Assembly: GCA_963971305.1 (NCBI GenBank) | Contig: OZ020303.1 | Location: 38,490,106-38,554,105, forward strand | Reading direction: 5' to 3' | Source: Arcuatula senhousia | Lineage: Eukaryota > Mollusca > Bivalvia > Mytilida > Mytilidae | Length of the DNA: 64,000 nt | In this document: positions 41,816 to 52,827 of the stretch, in pieces | Layout of the letters: every line of letters starts with the position of its first letter | Position numbering within the stretch: the first letter of the stretch is position 1 | Notes under the pieces: model-generated | The model's input: the letters and a program-made list of their open reading frames with translations, nothing else | The model's database searches: none | Told to the model about the DNA's origin: nothing | Translations under genes and position numbers: made by a program

Positions 41816-43344
41816 AGCTCACCTGGACTGAAGGTCCATGTGAGCTATTGCCATCACTTGGCGTCCGTCGTCGTCCGTCGTCCGTCGTCGTTAACATTTT
41901 TTAAACGTTAACTCCTCTAACACCATAAGTCCAATGGCTTTTAAATTTGGCACAGTTGTTAATTAGCATAGGTAGTATAAAACTAGCATGGGGATTTTTG
42001 ATTCGTTGAAAAACATGGCCGCCATGGCTAAAAAAAGAACATAGGGGTAAATTGCAGTTTTTTGCAAATAACTCGAAAACGGTTACAGATATCAAAATTC
42101 TGGCAAGGTTGAAAGTAATCAGCACCTCAAGATCTACCTGCCCAGAAATTTTCAAGGAGATCCAACAACCGATGTAGGAGTTATTGCCCTTTTCTGGATT
42201 TTTTTCAAATTTTGCACTTATTTAGCCCTATATCTTGAAAACTATACAAGATATTTTAAAAATTCATATTGCATATGATTAAGCACATCAAGATCTACAT
42301 TTCATGTAATTATGTCAAAGCTGTAGAACCATTTCTTTTAGGAGTTATGGCCCTTAAAGCGTCAAAATTTACCATTTTCATTACTTTTCCCCTGAATTTC
42401 AAAGATTAACTTTTCTGACACCATACATCTAACTTCAACCAAACTTAGCACAGTTGTTAAATAGCATTAATGCTACAATTCTATCGTTCGGATTAATTTT
42501 TGATTCGTCAAAAAATATGGCCTCCATGGCTTAAAATAGAACATAAGGGTCAAATTACTTTTTTTTGCAAATAACTCAAAAACGGTAACAAATATCAAAA
42601 TTCTGATGGGAGACAAAAGTGATTAGCATTTCAAGATCTACCTGCTCTGAAATTTTCAAGAAGATCCAACAAACGACATAGGAGTTATTGCCCCTTTTCT
42701 GGATTTTTTTCAAAATTTTTCACTTATTTAGCCCTATATCTTGAAAACTATACAAGATATTTCAAAAATTCAAATTGCATATGATTAAACACATCAAGAT
42801 CTACAATTCATGTAATTAGGTCATAGCTGTAGAACCATTTTTTTAGGAGTTATGGCCCTTAAAGCGTCATATTTACCATTGTTCATTACTTTTCCCCTGA
42901 CTTGTCTGAAACGGTAAGACCAACTGCATCTTAACAAGGCACACTGTTTTATAGCTTATATGCTACAACACTATCGTTCAGATTTTTGATTCGTAAAAAA
43001 GCATGGCCACCATGGCTAAAAATAGAACATAGGGGCAAATTTCATTTCTTTGCTAATAACTCAAAACTGGTTTCAGATATCAAAATTGTGCAAGAATCAA
43101 AAGTGATCAGCATATTAAGAACTACCTGTCCTGAAATTTCGGAAAAGATCTGACTGCTGATGTGGGAGTTATTGTTCTTTTTCCTAATTTTTGCCAAATT
43201 TGCACTTATTAAGCCCAATATCTTGAAAACTAACCAAGATATTTCATAAATTTAAATCGCATATGGTTAAGCACAATAATATCTACAAATATATGTATCT
43301 GTGTAGTTCAGGTGAGCGATTCAGGCTCTTGGGAGCCTCTTGTT
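41816..43344 (+). mobile_element. GCTCACCT-ended element, full copy
   Basis: Left hairpin AGCTCACCTGGACTGAAGGT with CCATGTGAGCT, then TTGGCGTCCGTCGTCGTCCG. Right end AGGTGAGCGATTCAGGCTC and GCTCTTGGGAGCC. The 1.5-kb interior is about three ~490-500-bp units (GGCCGCCATGGCTAAAAA-type landmarks near 42016, 42516, 43002). The shared GCTCACCT/AGGTGAGC motifs form short inverted repeats. No transposase. Confidence 0.65.
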
Positions 43345-43489
43345 TATAAAGGATCCTAGTTTATTTACTTGTAATGGTGTTGAGGGTTTAACAGATAAGC
43401 TACTTTTTCTTCATCATTCAGATTATTAAATGATATTTGTTCTAAAGATATAAAGTCAAAATAGGTCATTATAAGTACATCTTAGTAAA

Positions 43490-43660
43490 AAATGATTCTC
43501 GTCGTCCAATACCCGACATTTTGGACATACCCTTTCTTCTCTGGGAATTTTAAGGTGAGCCACAACCAACTAGAACCTGAGCCAGAGAGCAAAAAAGTCT
43601 TCTGGTTAACTGTTTTTGAAAATCCAATTCTGATTTTAATTGACAAAATTTCAATATTTA
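43490..43660 (-). pseudogene. Non-LTR reverse transcriptase C-terminal fragment
   Basis: The minus strand encodes VVAHLKIPREERVCPKCRVL and DDENHF, matching the C-terminal zinc-knuckle-like block (C-x2-C then E/D-D-E-x-H-F) of CR1/Jockey-type LINE proteins. Only a fragment remains. Confidence 0.5.
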
Positions 43661-43778
43661 GCAGTTAACAGAAACAATAATTTTGACTTGCTCACCTGGT
43701 TTCAAAGGTGTTTTGTATGGTTGTAACCTTGATAGAGTTAAATGTTATTCAGTCACGTGCTTATCTATCTGAAACATT

Positions 43779-46492
43779 CACGGTAGGTCCCGTGTCCGGC
43801 GACAGGATTGTTTTTTCGAGAGGCATTGTCCAGTTTTTTCGAGAGAGGTCCAGGTTTTTTCGCCTGCCCGTTTACAAAAAAATGTTTTAATTCTCAATTG
43901 TAAGTGAAATAAAACAAAAAAGAGGAATAAAAGTATTCAAAATGTTCGAATTATTACTTTTCTTCCAAAAAAGTCCGTAAAGAAGCATCAGTTAATGATT
44001 TATTAAAATTGTTCAGGTTTTTTCGAGAGGCACAACAACTTGTCCGGTTTTTTCGAGAGGTGTCCTGGTTTTTTGAAAATTTTGACAAAAGAGAGGACCT
44101 GGGTTTTGTGGAAACTGTACGACTTAAATGGAAACTAAGTATCCCTCCTACTCAATAAACATACATTTAAACACATTACATGCAAAATATCAAGTTTGTT
44201 ACTAACTTTAAAGCATAAGGAGGCTGCCCACATGCATTTTCTTTGAAGACTAAATTAGTATTTTGACAAAATTAGTTTTATAGTACATTTATTTTGCACA
44301 TTTGTGACTTTCTTGATGTGCTTTAATAAATGACCGGTTTCAAAAAGAGCGATTGTTACGTCGGGCAAAATTTTGAAAGGTAAGTTGCAATCTTGTTTTT
44401 GTGCCTTTTCAAGTCTTTGAAACTATAAAATCTACATGTATGTCAGAAACAAATAAATACAAAAAGAGCATATTCCACTGGTACATTCTGTTATTTCAAG
44501 AGTTTAAAGGTGTTTGGGAATATGGGATATTTACATATTTTATTCCTTGGATACGGGATATTTGAGGCTTAACAAACTGAGATATAGAATATTTAAATCT
44601 ATTCTATTTACAGGGATATGGGATAAGAAAAAAAAACAACTCTAGTCTGGATACGGGATATTTGATATATGAGATATTGGAACCCCTTAACGTATATATG
44701 TATGTAAAGATACAGAAACTTAAATGGCATTTGAATCTCATACTCTTATGTTTGTTTTATGTCCAGTCGACAATATTTCAGTCATAATCAGCAGGACAAG
44801 AGCTAATAGCTAATTGAAACACCAAAATGAATTTTGTAGACCCACCCAGGACTAAGACTCATGTATGTCATTCCAAGGCCAATACACGACCACAAACCAG
44901 AAGTAAATTTACGAACCAACTCACAATATAGGCCAATGTACCCTGAACGCACCATAGGCCAATGCATCCAGAAAGTGACGAAACCCTTCCTCAAAATATT
45001 CGCATAATTTGGAACCCTTCAATATGGTGACTGACAATGAAGAACCCTTACCCGAAATGAGGTCATCTACCTGTGTGGGATATAGCCAAATCTTACCCAG
45101 TTTCACATTACCATTCTTTATCTGTCGAAAATACAATGCTGAATCCTGTTTGCACCTATACTCACTGAGAGAGAGAAGCGGGATTGGAGTGGGAAACAAA
45201 GGATCTGTAAATTTTGAAGACCACTGGAAAAGGGAAGAGGTGGGTAGGTGCGTGCACAATGGGATATTTTACGTGCATGAACCTTGGAACTCTCCACGCA
45301 CGTTGGCCCAATATGGTTTACGGTCAAGTTTCCGCATTAGTATAGCCTGATGAACCGGCATTTATTATGACAGGGCTGCCCCATTCAACCACCTGCGGCA
45401 CACATCCCGGCGCTTTGTGGGCTAAGCGGCCTGGAAAGATGACAGTTTTCTGAGTGCTCTTTAGTGGACTTTTACCGACAAGATTAGCGCTGCTGCTAAC
45501 CTATTCGCCTTCCGGGTCCTACACGGGAGCATACTCTTATGAAGTTTTTTGTCGAAACTATAATATATACAATAAATACATATGTGTAAAAATTAAGACG
45601 TACTGAAAGGTCATTCGAGTCTTATATAATCCTGGATAAAACAGCAGACATGAAAGAAGACGACTCTGTGATACAAACAAACACATACAAGAAACAACTA
45701 CAAGTCAAGTTAAAAGAAGGTAAACCTAGAAGCCCAGGGACTGTAAGCATTTTCTGCTTGTCGCAACACTACCATTATGTTTCCAACCAATAATTCAAGG
45801 ATTTATAACAGTTGGTAGTTATGCTAAGACAATAGATAAATGGGTTCTGGTTGTAGGCGTCATTTATATGTGCCTGCCTGTTTATATAGGCTATATAAGA
45901 TTGAATTCTTGACTTTAACTGACGTATTCTTGTCCAAAACCCTTGAAATGATAGTACCATATTCTTATTTTTTTTAGCAACACACAATGTCTTTTAAAAT
46001 ATGATTTAAGAGGTAAACAACACGCACAACTTGTCTATCTAAAGTATGAAAAAACCTGGACCTCTCTTGCAAAAACCTGGACGCCTCTTGAAAAAGCCTG
46101 GACATGTATTTCATTTTAATCTAAAAATATGTAAGATGCAACTTTTTGGCTGCCATAATATAACATTGGTGTTCACTAATAATGGTTAGCCATGTCGTTA
46201 AATATATTTGTCTTTTAAGGTGTGAAAAATGCAAAAAGGTAAAAACTCAAAAAAACAGCCCACAATTTAATCTAGGAATCACATTTTTTTATAGGAATCT
46301 GTGTTGTTATACAATATGATAATACTAAAATATGCCTACCCGTTGGTAGCATTTTTTTCTTCGCTTTCAGTTAAAAATCACTTAATATCACCATTGTTGA
46401 CATTTTTATTGATTATTCTCTTGAAAAAACCAGGACAATTGTAAATCCCTCTCGAAAAAACAATCCTGTCGCCGGACACGGGACCTACCGTG
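43779..46492. mobile_element. 2.7-kb DNA transposon with 45-bp perfect TIRs and 5-bp TSD
   Basis: Terminal inverted repeats of 45 identical bp (43779-43823 and 46448-46492) start CACGGTAGGTCCCGTGTCCG and end in TTTTTTCGAGAGG. Both flanks carry ACATT (43774-43778, 46493-46497). Subterminal motifs of the type TGTCCGGTTTTTTCGAGAGG repeat in inverted orientation near both ends (44018-44075, 46048-46105). A 5-bp duplication with termini starting CAC fits the Transib/RAG-like group best. No transposase is present: the interior (about 44500-45560) has a GC-richer segment (44860-45520) of unknown origin and otherwise AT-rich sequence. Confidence 0.75.
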
Positions 46493-47199
46493 ACATTAGG
46501 CCAAAACGTTATTGATCTGGTTGTTTATCCAGGCAATTCTCTCTATCTGAAATAGTTTTCATTTTATTAAAGAAGAGTTAACACTAACATGACTTAAGTA
46601 TGTCTCGCATGTCGCACCGCCAGAAACAATAAGTCTTTAATTTCCAAGAAATTATGTGAGAACCTATAATTCTTTCTTACTTCCACTATATTTTCATAAA
46701 TTTATAAGGATTTTCAGTTTCTGAGATCAAATGGTGTTTATAGAACTTAAACATTGATAATAAATGTAATAAAAATTATCAAAGTCACTCAACCAGAAAA
46801 TCAAGGTCAAGGTCAAAAGATGTGAGTGTCATTATGCTAAGCTATTATATGCATATCTAGGACTTATAGTCATGAGATATAGAGGTGCTGATAAAACCTA
46901 AACACAAAAGTTAACGCCGCCTGTGAAGTAAAACTGTTTTAAGGGCACAGTCCATTAAAGGGGTCAACCAACTGACCATTACCACAAAATAAAGATCGAG
47001 TTGAACCTTTAAGGATTCGAAGAACAAAACTTTCTTTCTCTGTGACAGTTAATAAGTAACATTACTTCTGACCTTTTAATGACACATAACCCCTTAAAAT
47101 GATCATCCGACGATTATGACCTTAACAAGACTTTTGCGCTGCTTCTTCAGCTGAACATTTTAGCAATCGAAATCTTTTCGCTGGCAACAAATTCTGGAG

Positions 47200-48643
47200 G
47201 ACTTTGCGATTTAAATTTCTGAAATATCTTGGTTAGTTTTCAAGATATTGGGCTTAATAAGTGCAAATTTGGCAAAAATTAGGAAAAAGAACAATAACTC
47301 CCACATCAGCAATCAGATTTTTCTGAAATTTAAGGGCAGGTAGATCTTTTGATACCTGAAACCATTTTTGAGTTATTAGCAAAAAAATGCAATGTTCTAT
47401 TTTTAGCCATGGCGGCCATGTTTTTTACGAATCAAAAATCTGAACGATTGAGTTGTAGCATATAAGCTATTAAACAAGTGTGCCATGTTAAGATGTAGTT
47501 GGTCTTACCATGTCAGACAAGTTAATCTATGAAATTCTGGGGAAAAGTAATGAATAATGGTAAATTTTGTTGTTTTAAGGACAGGGATTAAATAAAACTT
47601 GTTTTGGACATCCCTGTTTAAGGATAATAACTCCTAAAAGAAATGGTCCTACAGCTTTGACCTAAATACATGAAATGTAGATCTTGATGTGCTTAATCAA
47701 ATGCAAATTCAATTTTTGAAATATCTTGAATAGTTTCCAAGAGGTGAAAAATTTAGAAAAAAAAATACAGAAAAAGGGCAATAACTCCTATGTGGATTGT
47801 TGAATCTTCTTGAAAATTTCAGAGCAGGTAGATCTTGAGGTGCTGATTACTCTAACCCTCGCCAGAATTTTGATGTCTGGTACTGTTTTTGAGTTATTAG
47901 CAAAAAACTGCAATTTACCCTATGTTATATTTTTAGCCATGGCGGCCATATTTTTTGACGAATCAAAAGTCCGAACAAACGAATTGTAGCATTTATGCTA
48001 TTTAACAAATGTGCCAAGTTTGGTTGAAGTTGGATGTATGGTGTGAGACAAGTTAATCTTTGAAATTCATGGAAAAGTAATGAAAAATGGTAAAAAAGAC
48101 GCTTTAAGGGCGATAACTCTTAAAAGACATGGTTATACAGCTTTGACCTAATGACGTGAAATGTAGATCTTGATGTGCTTAATCATATGCAATTTGAATT
48201 TTTAAAATATCTTGTATAGTTTTTAAAATATAGTGCTAAGTAAGTGCAAAATTTTGAAAAAATCCAGAAAAGGGGCAATAACTCCTATGTGGGTTGTTGG
48301 ATCTTCTTGAAAATTTATGGGCAGGTAGATCTTGAGGTGCTGATTACTTTTACCTCGCCAGAATTTTGATATCTGGTACTGTTTTTGAGTTATTAGCAAA
48401 AAACTGCAATTTACCCCTATGTTCTATTTTTAGCCATGGCGGCCATGTTTTAGAACAAAATTAGCGGTCAAAATTAGAACGATAGTTTTGTACACATAAT
48501 GCTACTAAGCAACTGTATCAAGCTTGGTTGCTATTGGATGTATGGTGGCGGACAAGTTAACGTTTGAAAAATTGTTAACAGAGGACGACGACGGATGCCA
48601 AGTGATGGTATAAGCTCACATGGACCTTCGGTCCAGGTGAGCT
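47200..48643 (-). mobile_element. GCTCACCT-ended element, reverse orientation
   Basis: Ends at ACATGGACCTTCGGTCCAGG then TGAGCT. Internal units with GGCGGCCATGTTTT landmarks near 47410, 47940 and 48435 mirror those at 41816-43344. The GGCTCC hairpin end is missing. Confidence 0.6.
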
Positions 48644-48894
48644 AAAAAGGGGTTATCTGGGGACTATTAGAAATAGCTTTATTCCAATTAAGGGCCCTAT
48701 AATAGAGCATACAATTACATATAAGTGATTATGACAATTTGTAACAGTAAATAAAATTATAACAGATTGATTAATAACAACCACTTAATGATTTTACAGG
48801 GGCAGAGCCAAGTAGTACATAATATGATACAGTTACATGTATGAAATATGCATGTATTTATTATGAGAATATTATTGAACAAATAAATCTAAAG

Positions 48895-49210
48895 TTATGC
48901 TACAACTTTTGATGTTCTTCTTAATTGAAGACTTTGATATACATAATTTCCAAACTCTCTGAGCAAATCTAAATCTTCTTGTATAAAAATCCAATTAAAT
49001 TTTAAACTGTTTTGTAAATTATTATAGTTTTTGCAATAATGTAAAATCTTATTTGAAAAAATATCTCTAAATTCAGCATATAATGGACATTCAATAATAA
49101 AATGTAATTCGTCCTCTGTTTTATTCATAGTACAATATTGACATTTTCTTAATGATCTTTCAATATATTTTTTTGAATATCTATCTGTCTCTATCCTTAA
49201 GGGATGTGAA
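48895..49210 (-). pseudogene. Non-LTR (LINE) reverse transcriptase C-terminal fragment
   Basis: Minus strand: SSHPLRIETDRYSKK, RSLRKCQYCTMNKTEDELHF, IIECPLYAEFRDIF, then open to a stop at 48895. C-x2-C, E-D-E-x-H-F and the E-C-P-x-Y block are the classic end of CR1/Jockey-like ORF2 proteins. Nothing upstream of this block remains. Confidence 0.65.
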
Positions 49211-49455
49211 CTTATTCTGATCTTGCATACTTTTCCTCAATGGAGAGCTTCTTGAATTGGAACATGTAAGCATGCAACACCTTATGTTTTTTTATTTATC
49301 ATTTTATAAGGCAAACACATAAAAGTGAAAATTTAGTTTCTTGAACTACCTTTAAGCAAGCAAAAACTTTTCCCTTTATGCAAAAAGTTTTTTTTATTTA
49401 TAAGGAGAAAACTTGAAAAGGGGGTGATTTTTTTCTTTTGGAGGACATTACTCTA

Positions 49456-50156
49456 ACAAGAGGCTTCCAGGAGCCTGAATCGCTCACCTGGTCTTGATGT
49501 CAACCCTATGAAGATCCTTGTAGAGCTGAATAAGCTGAACATTTAAGCAAGCATCAGCTTTTCTCTATCTGCAAAAGTATTCATCCTATAGGCCAAAAAC
49601 AATATTTTTCGCCATTAAGGGGCTGTAACCCCTATAAGGAGTTATCTGACCACTTCGACCCCTGAAGACTTTAGTAGAGCTAAATGAGCTGAACATTTAA
49701 GCAAGCAACAGCTTTTCTCTATCTGCAATAGTTTTCATTCTATAAGCCAAAAACATGAAAGAAATGCTATTTTTCCCCTTTAAGGGGCCGTAACCCCTAT
49801 AAGGGGTAATCTGACAACTTCAACCTAATGGAGACTTTTGTAGAACTTTTGATCCTGAAGCAGTAGGGTGGGATCAGATTTCATCTATCTCTTATACTTT
49901 TTGAATTTCAAGCCAAAAACAGTAGTCCGACCCCCCTGGTCATTTTTAGTAACGGCCGCCAAGATTTTTGACGAATCAAAAATCGAAACACAACTTTAGT
50001 GCAAGACACCCTAAGAATCATTCATACCAAGTTTCATTGAATTCTGTTCAGTAGTTTCAGAGGAGATTTTTGAAAAAATTGTTAACAGACGACGACGACA
50101 GACGACGACGGACGCCAAGTGATGGCAATAGCTCACATGGACCGTCCAGGTGAGCT
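49456..50156 (-). mobile_element. GCTCACCT-ended element, short complete copy
   Basis: From ACAAGAGGCTTCCAGGAGCC and GAATCGCTCACCTGG to AGCTCACATGGACCGTCCAG then GTGAGCT; the interior is ~150-bp units as at 35472-36749 and GACGACGACGGACGCC near the end. Its 0.7-kb length against ~1.5 kb for other copies reflects unit number. Confidence 0.6.
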
Positions 50157-50599
50157 AAAAGGGGTTATCTGGGGACTATTACTCAATGGAGAGCTTCTTG
50201 AATTGGAACATGTAAGCATGCAACACCTAATGTTTTTTATTTTTATTTATTTATCACCTAATGACAATTCAACCAAACGGAGACTTACATAGTAGAATTA
50301 GGATTCTAAAGAGCTTCAGATCAATCAGATATATATATTGTAAATAGTTTCTGGATTTACTGTTGTGCTTGTACTTAAAACATGCAATCCAAGAACATGT
50401 CCAACTTGTCAACTTTGGGAGTTTATATGCCTTTTCTATTTAAGCTATTCTATTAAAACGTTCTTAAACATTTGACAGAGGGCAAATGAGAATGGACACA
50501 TAGTGATGGCATAAGCTCACCTGACATTTGTTCCAACAGATGTCATCTTAATCATAACAAGTAATAAGTGTAACAGCGAAACTGTTACTAAGTCTCCCA

Positions 50600-51522
50600 A
50601 ACGAAGTTTCCCAATTGACTCCCATGTAATAATCTCAGACTCCCCTATGATTACAAATGCTTTCTCTTAAAATAAGTAGTAATAAAATATATGATTATAG
50701 GGTGGGATCTCAATGGCTTTAAAGATATTAAGGATTTTGTAATTTGAGGGGGTGGGGCAAAACCCCTTGGGACCCCTCTATGGCAACAAATAATTTGTCT
50801 TATCATAAGAAGAAATAATATATATGGTTATAGGGTGGGGATCTCAATAATTCTCAAGATATTAAGGATTTTGTAATTTGAGGGGGGCGGGGCATGACCC
50901 CATGGGACCCCCCTATGGTACCAAATGATTCGTCTAATCATAAGGAGTAATAATATATATGGTTATAGGGTGGGGATCTCAATAGTTTTCAAGATATTAA
51001 GGATTTTGTAATTTTAGGGGGCGGGGCATGACCCCATGGGACCCCCCTAGGGTACCAAATGATTCGTCTAATCATAAGGAGTAATAATATATATGGTTAT
51101 AGGGTGGGGATCTCAATAGTTTTAAAGATATTAAGGATTTTGTAATTTGAGGGGGCGGGGCATGACCCCCTGGGACCCCCCTATGGTACCAAATGATTCG
51201 TCTTATAATAAGGATTAATAATATATATGGTTATAAAGTAGTTATTTGAACTATTTTCGACATATTCAAAAAATATCATTTTTTGGGGTATTTGGGGGGG
51301 CGTGGCACAGCCCCTGGGGGGTCCCCATACTTGAATTTCAGGGAGAAGCCACATCTCATAGGGTTCTACCACTGTGCCAAATTTGAAATAAATCGGTCAA
51401 GTATAAAGTACAAAAGGGCCCCGGACAAAGTTGGCGGCGCGAGAAAGAAGAAGAAGAATAATAATAATAATAATAAGAAACGCAACAAAAACAATAAGTC
51501 TCCAAACTTCGTTTGGGAGACT
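50600..51522. mobile_element. Array-bearing element, ~134-bp units, with TIRs, copy 2
   Basis: The left end is AGTCTCCCAAACGAAGTTT and the right end its complement AAACTTCGTTTGGGAGACT. The phrase ATGGTTATAGGGTGGGGAT recurs near 50691, 50824, 50959, 51093 and 51227 (133-135 bp apart). An AATAATAAT/AAGAAGAAG run precedes the right end, as in copy 1 (20792). It is flanked on both sides by a near-identical ~55-bp segment (50505-50560 and 51546-51600). Confidence 0.65.
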
Positions 51523-51599
51523 TAATAATGAGAAAGGATGTAAAGTGATGGCATAAGCTCACCTGACATTTGTCCCAACAAACATCATCTTAATCATAC

Positions 51600-52827
51600 A
51601 ATGGATTATTAGAGTAAGATTTTCATTCATTTATGATTTTGTTTTTGCAACTTTTTATATTGGTGTTTTAACATACAACATAGTATAATGTAACATTTAA
51701 CACTTAGGGTTCAACCTTCCAACTATTTTGATTCAAATGCTACAGATGAGAGGTTACAGCTAGAAATATATATACAACATAACATACAGTTTCGTCAACT
51801 GTGGGCGTCATATTTAGTATGCCATGCACCTTTTTTTTCAATTTAGGGAGTTTAAGTCATGATAAAATAATTCCTTGACTCTCATACAAATTTCTTGAAA
51901 ATACAAGGCAGGTGGGCTTGTTTTATATCCATTTTGGCAGATGAAAAAATGGTAGCAGGAGTGGATGAGATTATATGACATTTTTCATATTGCACTTAAA
52001 ACAACACTTGTGTTATCTTTATATTAAACTATTTTATTAAAATGTTATAAAAATCTATAATAAATATTCTGATATGGTACCTGCCCATATCTATCACAGA
52101 AGTAAAAACAAAACAGCTGTCTACAGCATAGCAGTTAATAAAAGTATGGAGAAAATGCTACAAAAACTGAAGATCAATGTAAATATGATATTTTGATTTA
52201 GGGTTATAAAGTGAATTATTTGGCTGGCGTACAATACAGCATATAAGTATATAATGTTAACTAAAGAAAGCGGAACAAAATTATAAAGATAATATTTTGA
52301 TAATGAATTAAAACTGAAAATTTTCAATTTGATGTTCAATTCAGCATAATTAATCTATTAAATCATAAAAAGTGATCTACACCAAATTGTCCTTAAAAAT
52401 TCATATAAAGTACAGAATGAATTGAGGGTAACATATCCTAGTGTACTTTAAAGATATTTTCAATAAGGCCTTTAAGAAGTATGTATGCTTGTCTGATTCA
52501 GGTTAAGTTCCAGAAAGAAAAAAAGGAAAACTATCAATACAAATATACAGACAACTAGGGTCTTGCAGATGATTTTAGCAGTTATAATATATAGTATTAA
52601 AATAAAAGGTATTTTTCCTTCTTATTTTTTTTTTGGATGACTATATCGCAATACAATATTCTTTTCTTTTCAATTTTGTGAACCTAGATCCTTTACTATT
52701 AATTCATTATATAACTTGTCATTAAATTAGTATTTGATTGGGTTGTCATGGTATTTACGGAAAAAATACTACAAAATGTATAACTGGTGTAATTTTAAAA
52801 ATGAGTCAAAATGGATGAAAATCCCTC
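51600..52827. other. AT-rich 3' flank of the stalk-like gene
   Basis: No coding or repeat structure beyond simple A/T runs. It should contain the 3' UTR of the minus-strand gene ending at 52828. Confidence 0.4.

Noticed and set aside
44921..45350. Overlapping 110-113-aa frames on both strands in the 2.7-kb element
   Set aside because: No recognisable transposase motif and both strands are equally open, so coding is unsupported.
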